Shown: positions 6,546 through 7,916 of the stretch, piece after piece | Layout: every line of letters begins with the position of its first letter | How positions within the stretch are numbered: the stretch's first letter is position 1 | Assembly: GCA_002400895.1 (NCBI GenBank) | Contig: NVRO01000159.1 | Coordinates: 1 to 7,916, forward strand | Length of the DNA stretch: 7,916 nucleotides | Direction: 5' to 3' | From: Planctomycetota bacterium | Lineage (GTDB): Bacteria > Planctomycetota > UBA1135 | The notes under the pieces: model-generated | The model's input: only the letters and a program-made list of their open reading frames with translations | Told to the model about the DNA's origin: nothing | The model's database searches: none | Made by a program: the position numbers and the translations under genes

Positions 6546-7336
6546 CGTTGCTGGTGGTGAATAAGTTCACGTTCAAGGAAGGCCACCAGGTCGCATATTT
6601 CGGTCTGGCTTAACGCGGTGTTCATCGCCGCCATTGGAGTCCCTGGAATTCCGAAAGCAATGCGCGCGTAAAGATCCTCCGCTTCAAAGCCGCCGCGTAG
6701 CCCATCGGCAATCAAATCACGAGGCCGAGCGGGCAAACCCGCAGCATCTTGCAACAGCCATCCATTCTCCTCACTCCAGGAGGCAGGGCCTTTGCCGCGC
6801 AGATCCTGACCGTGGCAACTGGAGCATGCGCTTTTGGGAGAGTTGAAAAGTTCAGCTCCGCGGTCGGCGCTGGCAGGGTCGGGGCTGGCGAGAAGAGCTG
6901 AGGGAATCTCCGTAACTTCACCCACACCTGGTTTGTTATTGCGGGTCAACAACCATGAGGTGTAAGCCGCAAGCGCGTCGAGGTCCTGTTCCTCAAGGGC
7001 GGCGAATCCGGCCATTGACGTTTGTGGAATCCCGTCGCGAATGAGTCTCTTCAAGTCATTTTGCTGCGGGAATGGGCCCCGCGCGAACTTGATTACTCCC
7101 TCACTAAAATCTCGTGGGCGGGGATTTAGCATCCGCGCAGTCGAAGTGGACGCAGAGCCGTCCACTCCGTGGCAGTGGGCGCATTTGGTTGCGTACAGCG
7201 CCGCACCCCGCGCCATCAAACCCTCATCGCCAACACCCACAGGCGGAAGCTCAACGGTTGCGGAAAAAGTAAGACCAATCCCGAGGACGCTGCCAAGCAC
7301 CACCAAAATCAGCCCTATTCTGTCCGCGCGGTTCAT
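6542..7336 (-). CDS. Membrane-anchored dihaem cytochrome c
   Basis: An electron carrier of 264 residues with one hydrophobic N-terminal segment (7-24), acting as a signal anchor or signal peptide, followed by two class I cytochrome c domains. Domain one (about 36-132) has CAHCH (C52, C55, H56) and a likely axial M108 in TSMAGF. Domain two (about 153-258) has CSSCH (C171, C174, H175) and a likely axial M235 in TPMAAM. Both domains carry an RPRDF/L-type segment after the haem site (73-77 and 204-208), so they look like an internal duplication. I chose ATG 7336 because it forms an ATGA overlap with the upstream DUF420 stop. An in-frame ATG at 7366 would add ten residues before the signal segment. 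The gene lies between an oxidase maturation gene and ctaA. It may feed electrons to the caa3 oxidase or work in its assembly; the exact partner is not shown. Confidence 0.88.
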   Translation of the reverse strand: MNRADRIGLILVVLGSVLGIGLTFSATVELPPVGVGDEGLMARGAALYATKCAHCHGVDGSASTSTARMLNPRPRDFSEGVIKFARGPFPQQNDLKRLIRDGIPQTSMAGFAALEEQDLDALAAYTSWLLTRNNKPGVGEVTEIPSALLASPDPASADRGAELFNSPKSACSSCHGQDLRGKGPASWSEENGWLLQDAAGLPARPRDLIADGLRGGFEAEDLYARIAFGIPGTPMAAMNTALSQTEICDLVAFLERELIHHQQR

Positions 7337-7800
7337 TTTTCCAGCGCACCAATGGCTACTTGCCACGAGTCAGTCCATTGATAAAGGATGAAATAAATCA
7401 ATACCCCGCTAATCGACACAAACATCCAAATCGGGAATGTAATTTTGGCAAGTCGAACATGTTTGGTGCGGGCTACTTCATCTCCCGAGATGGCGCGTCG
7501 ACCCAGGATGATGGTTCGAATGGCCAAAAATGGAACAAGTGCGGCGAGCGGGGTGTGGGCCAGCAATAGAGTTAGATATGGCAAACGCCACATCTCCGGC
7601 CCGGCGTATTTCACCGACAGTTCCGGGGCGGTGAAGTGGTGGGTTAAATAACTAGCCAGGAACAGCACGGAAGTAGCCAAGGCGGCGGTCATCAGGCGAG
7701 CATGTCGGGCTTCATTACCGGCACGAATTGCGCAATATCCGGTCACCAGCAGTATGGCGGCAATCGAGTTGAGGGTTGCAGACAGTTCGGGGAGGGACAT
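7333..7800 (-). CDS. DUF420 membrane protein, probable haem-copper oxidase maturation factor
   Basis: The 155 residues form four membrane helices (about 8-26, 37-55, 74-98 and 119-140), the normal length and shape of DUF420 proteins. Family-typical histidines are H33 in ARHARLM, H54 and H55 in YLTHHF, H82 in LLLAHTPLAA and H114 in KHVRLAKITFPIW. They could bind haem or metal, but that is inference. Relatives, including (as I recall) staphylococcal CtaM and Bacillus YozB, are linked to activity or maturation of haem A-containing oxidases. Its place between an SCO gene and the haem A genes agrees with that. The start lies 23 bases after the SCO stop, with no clear Shine-Dalgarno. The TGA stop overlaps the next ATG in ATGA. 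Confidence 0.9.
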   Translation of the reverse strand: MSLPELSATLNSIAAILLVTGYCAIRAGNEARHARLMTAALATSVLFLASYLTHHFTAPELSVKYAGPEMWRLPYLTLLLAHTPLAALVPFLAIRTIILGRRAISGDEVARTKHVRLAKITFPIWMFVSISGVLIYFILYQWTDSWQVAIGALEK

Positions 7801-7823
7801 GGTGGCAGTAGGTGTGGGCAGGT

Positions 7824-7916
7824 CTATTCTTCAAGCAGGGACCGAATCAAGGTGTCGATGCGCGGACCGTCGTCCTCGTCTAGGCTGGAGAAGTAGGCGC
7901 GGATGGGGCCGTCACG
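7824..7916 (-). CDS. C-terminal end of an SCO1/SenC-family copper chaperone (partial)
   Basis: Only the last 30 codons and the TAG stop (complement of 7824-7826) are in the window; the start and the CxxxC copper site lie beyond the right edge. The visible end reads DGPIRAYFSSLDEDDG, then a helix PRIDTLIRSLLEE. This matches the usual SCO C-terminus, in which a DGxIRGYY/F strand and a short acidic turn lead to a final amphipathic helix. SCO proteins have a thioredoxin fold and deliver copper to, or reduce, the CuA site of subunit II. A DUF420 gene directly downstream is a common SCO neighbourhood and supports the call. Unlike the tail of the gene at the left edge, this one has no C-terminal membrane helix, so any anchor would be N-terminal. 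Confidence 0.72.
   Translation of the reverse strand, partial: RDGPIRAYFSSLDEDDGPRIDTLIRSLLEE

Noticed and set aside
7337..7366. Upstream ATG at 7366 as the start of the dihaem cytochrome
   Set aside because: It would overlap DUF420 by 34 bases and add ten residues ahead of the signal segment. The ATGA overlap at 7333-7336 is the more natural start, though the longer form cannot be excluded.
1..7916. Search for mobile elements, CRISPR arrays, tRNA or long repeats
   Set aside because: Coding sequence fills nearly the whole window, no gap exceeds 23 bases, and no repeats or RNA-gene signatures were seen by eye.

Overview
The window is a compact set of genes for a haem-copper (cytochrome c) oxidase and its biogenesis. 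It is made of two operon-like blocks that converge near position 4715. The organism looks like an aerobic Gram-negative bacterium of roughly 50-55% GC (estimated by eye). The gene content resembles oxidase loci I associate with Planctomycetota and other lineages with an A2-type caa3 oxidase. The features behind this are a cytochrome c domain fused to subunit II, a YSHPAVY motif in subunit I, a second subunit III-like protein, and DUF420 and SCO factors nearby. No phylogeny could be run, so the taxonomic placement is a guess.

Plus-strand block (1-4704): the last 20 codons of a membrane protein, possibly an SCO-type copper chaperone with a C-terminal anchor, are followed by coxB (subunit II with CuA plus haem c), coxA (subunit I), coxC (subunit III), a short subunit IV and a 289-residue subunit III-like protein. 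Gaps are 1-11 bases or the genes overlap, so these are very probably one transcript. Together they build the oxidase that takes electrons from a cytochrome c pool or an upstream quinol-oxidising complex, through haem c and CuA, to the haem a / haem a3-CuB centre in subunit I, where O2 is reduced and protons are pumped.

Minus-strand block (7916 down to 4726): read in its own direction it holds the C-terminus of an SCO-family protein, a DUF420 membrane protein, a membrane-anchored dihaem cytochrome c, ctaA (haem A synthase) and ctaB (haem O synthase). The last three junctions are 4-base stop/start overlaps (ATGA, ATGA, GTGA), a sign of translational coupling. CtaB and CtaA convert haem B to haem O and then haem A, the cofactor of CoxA. 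SCO delivers copper to CuA, and DUF420 proteins have been linked to haem-copper oxidase maturation. The dihaem cytochrome is probably an electron carrier.

The whole window is coding except for short intergenic gaps, the longest being 23 bases. I saw no RNA genes, mobile elements, CRISPR arrays or long repeats. Both blocks are cut by the window edges and their promoters lie outside. I found no new defence or mobile system. The least ordinary items are the extra subunit III-like protein, which has a 3-helix C-terminal extension and lacks the usual family glutamates, and the uncommon A2-type proton-path signature of CoxA.
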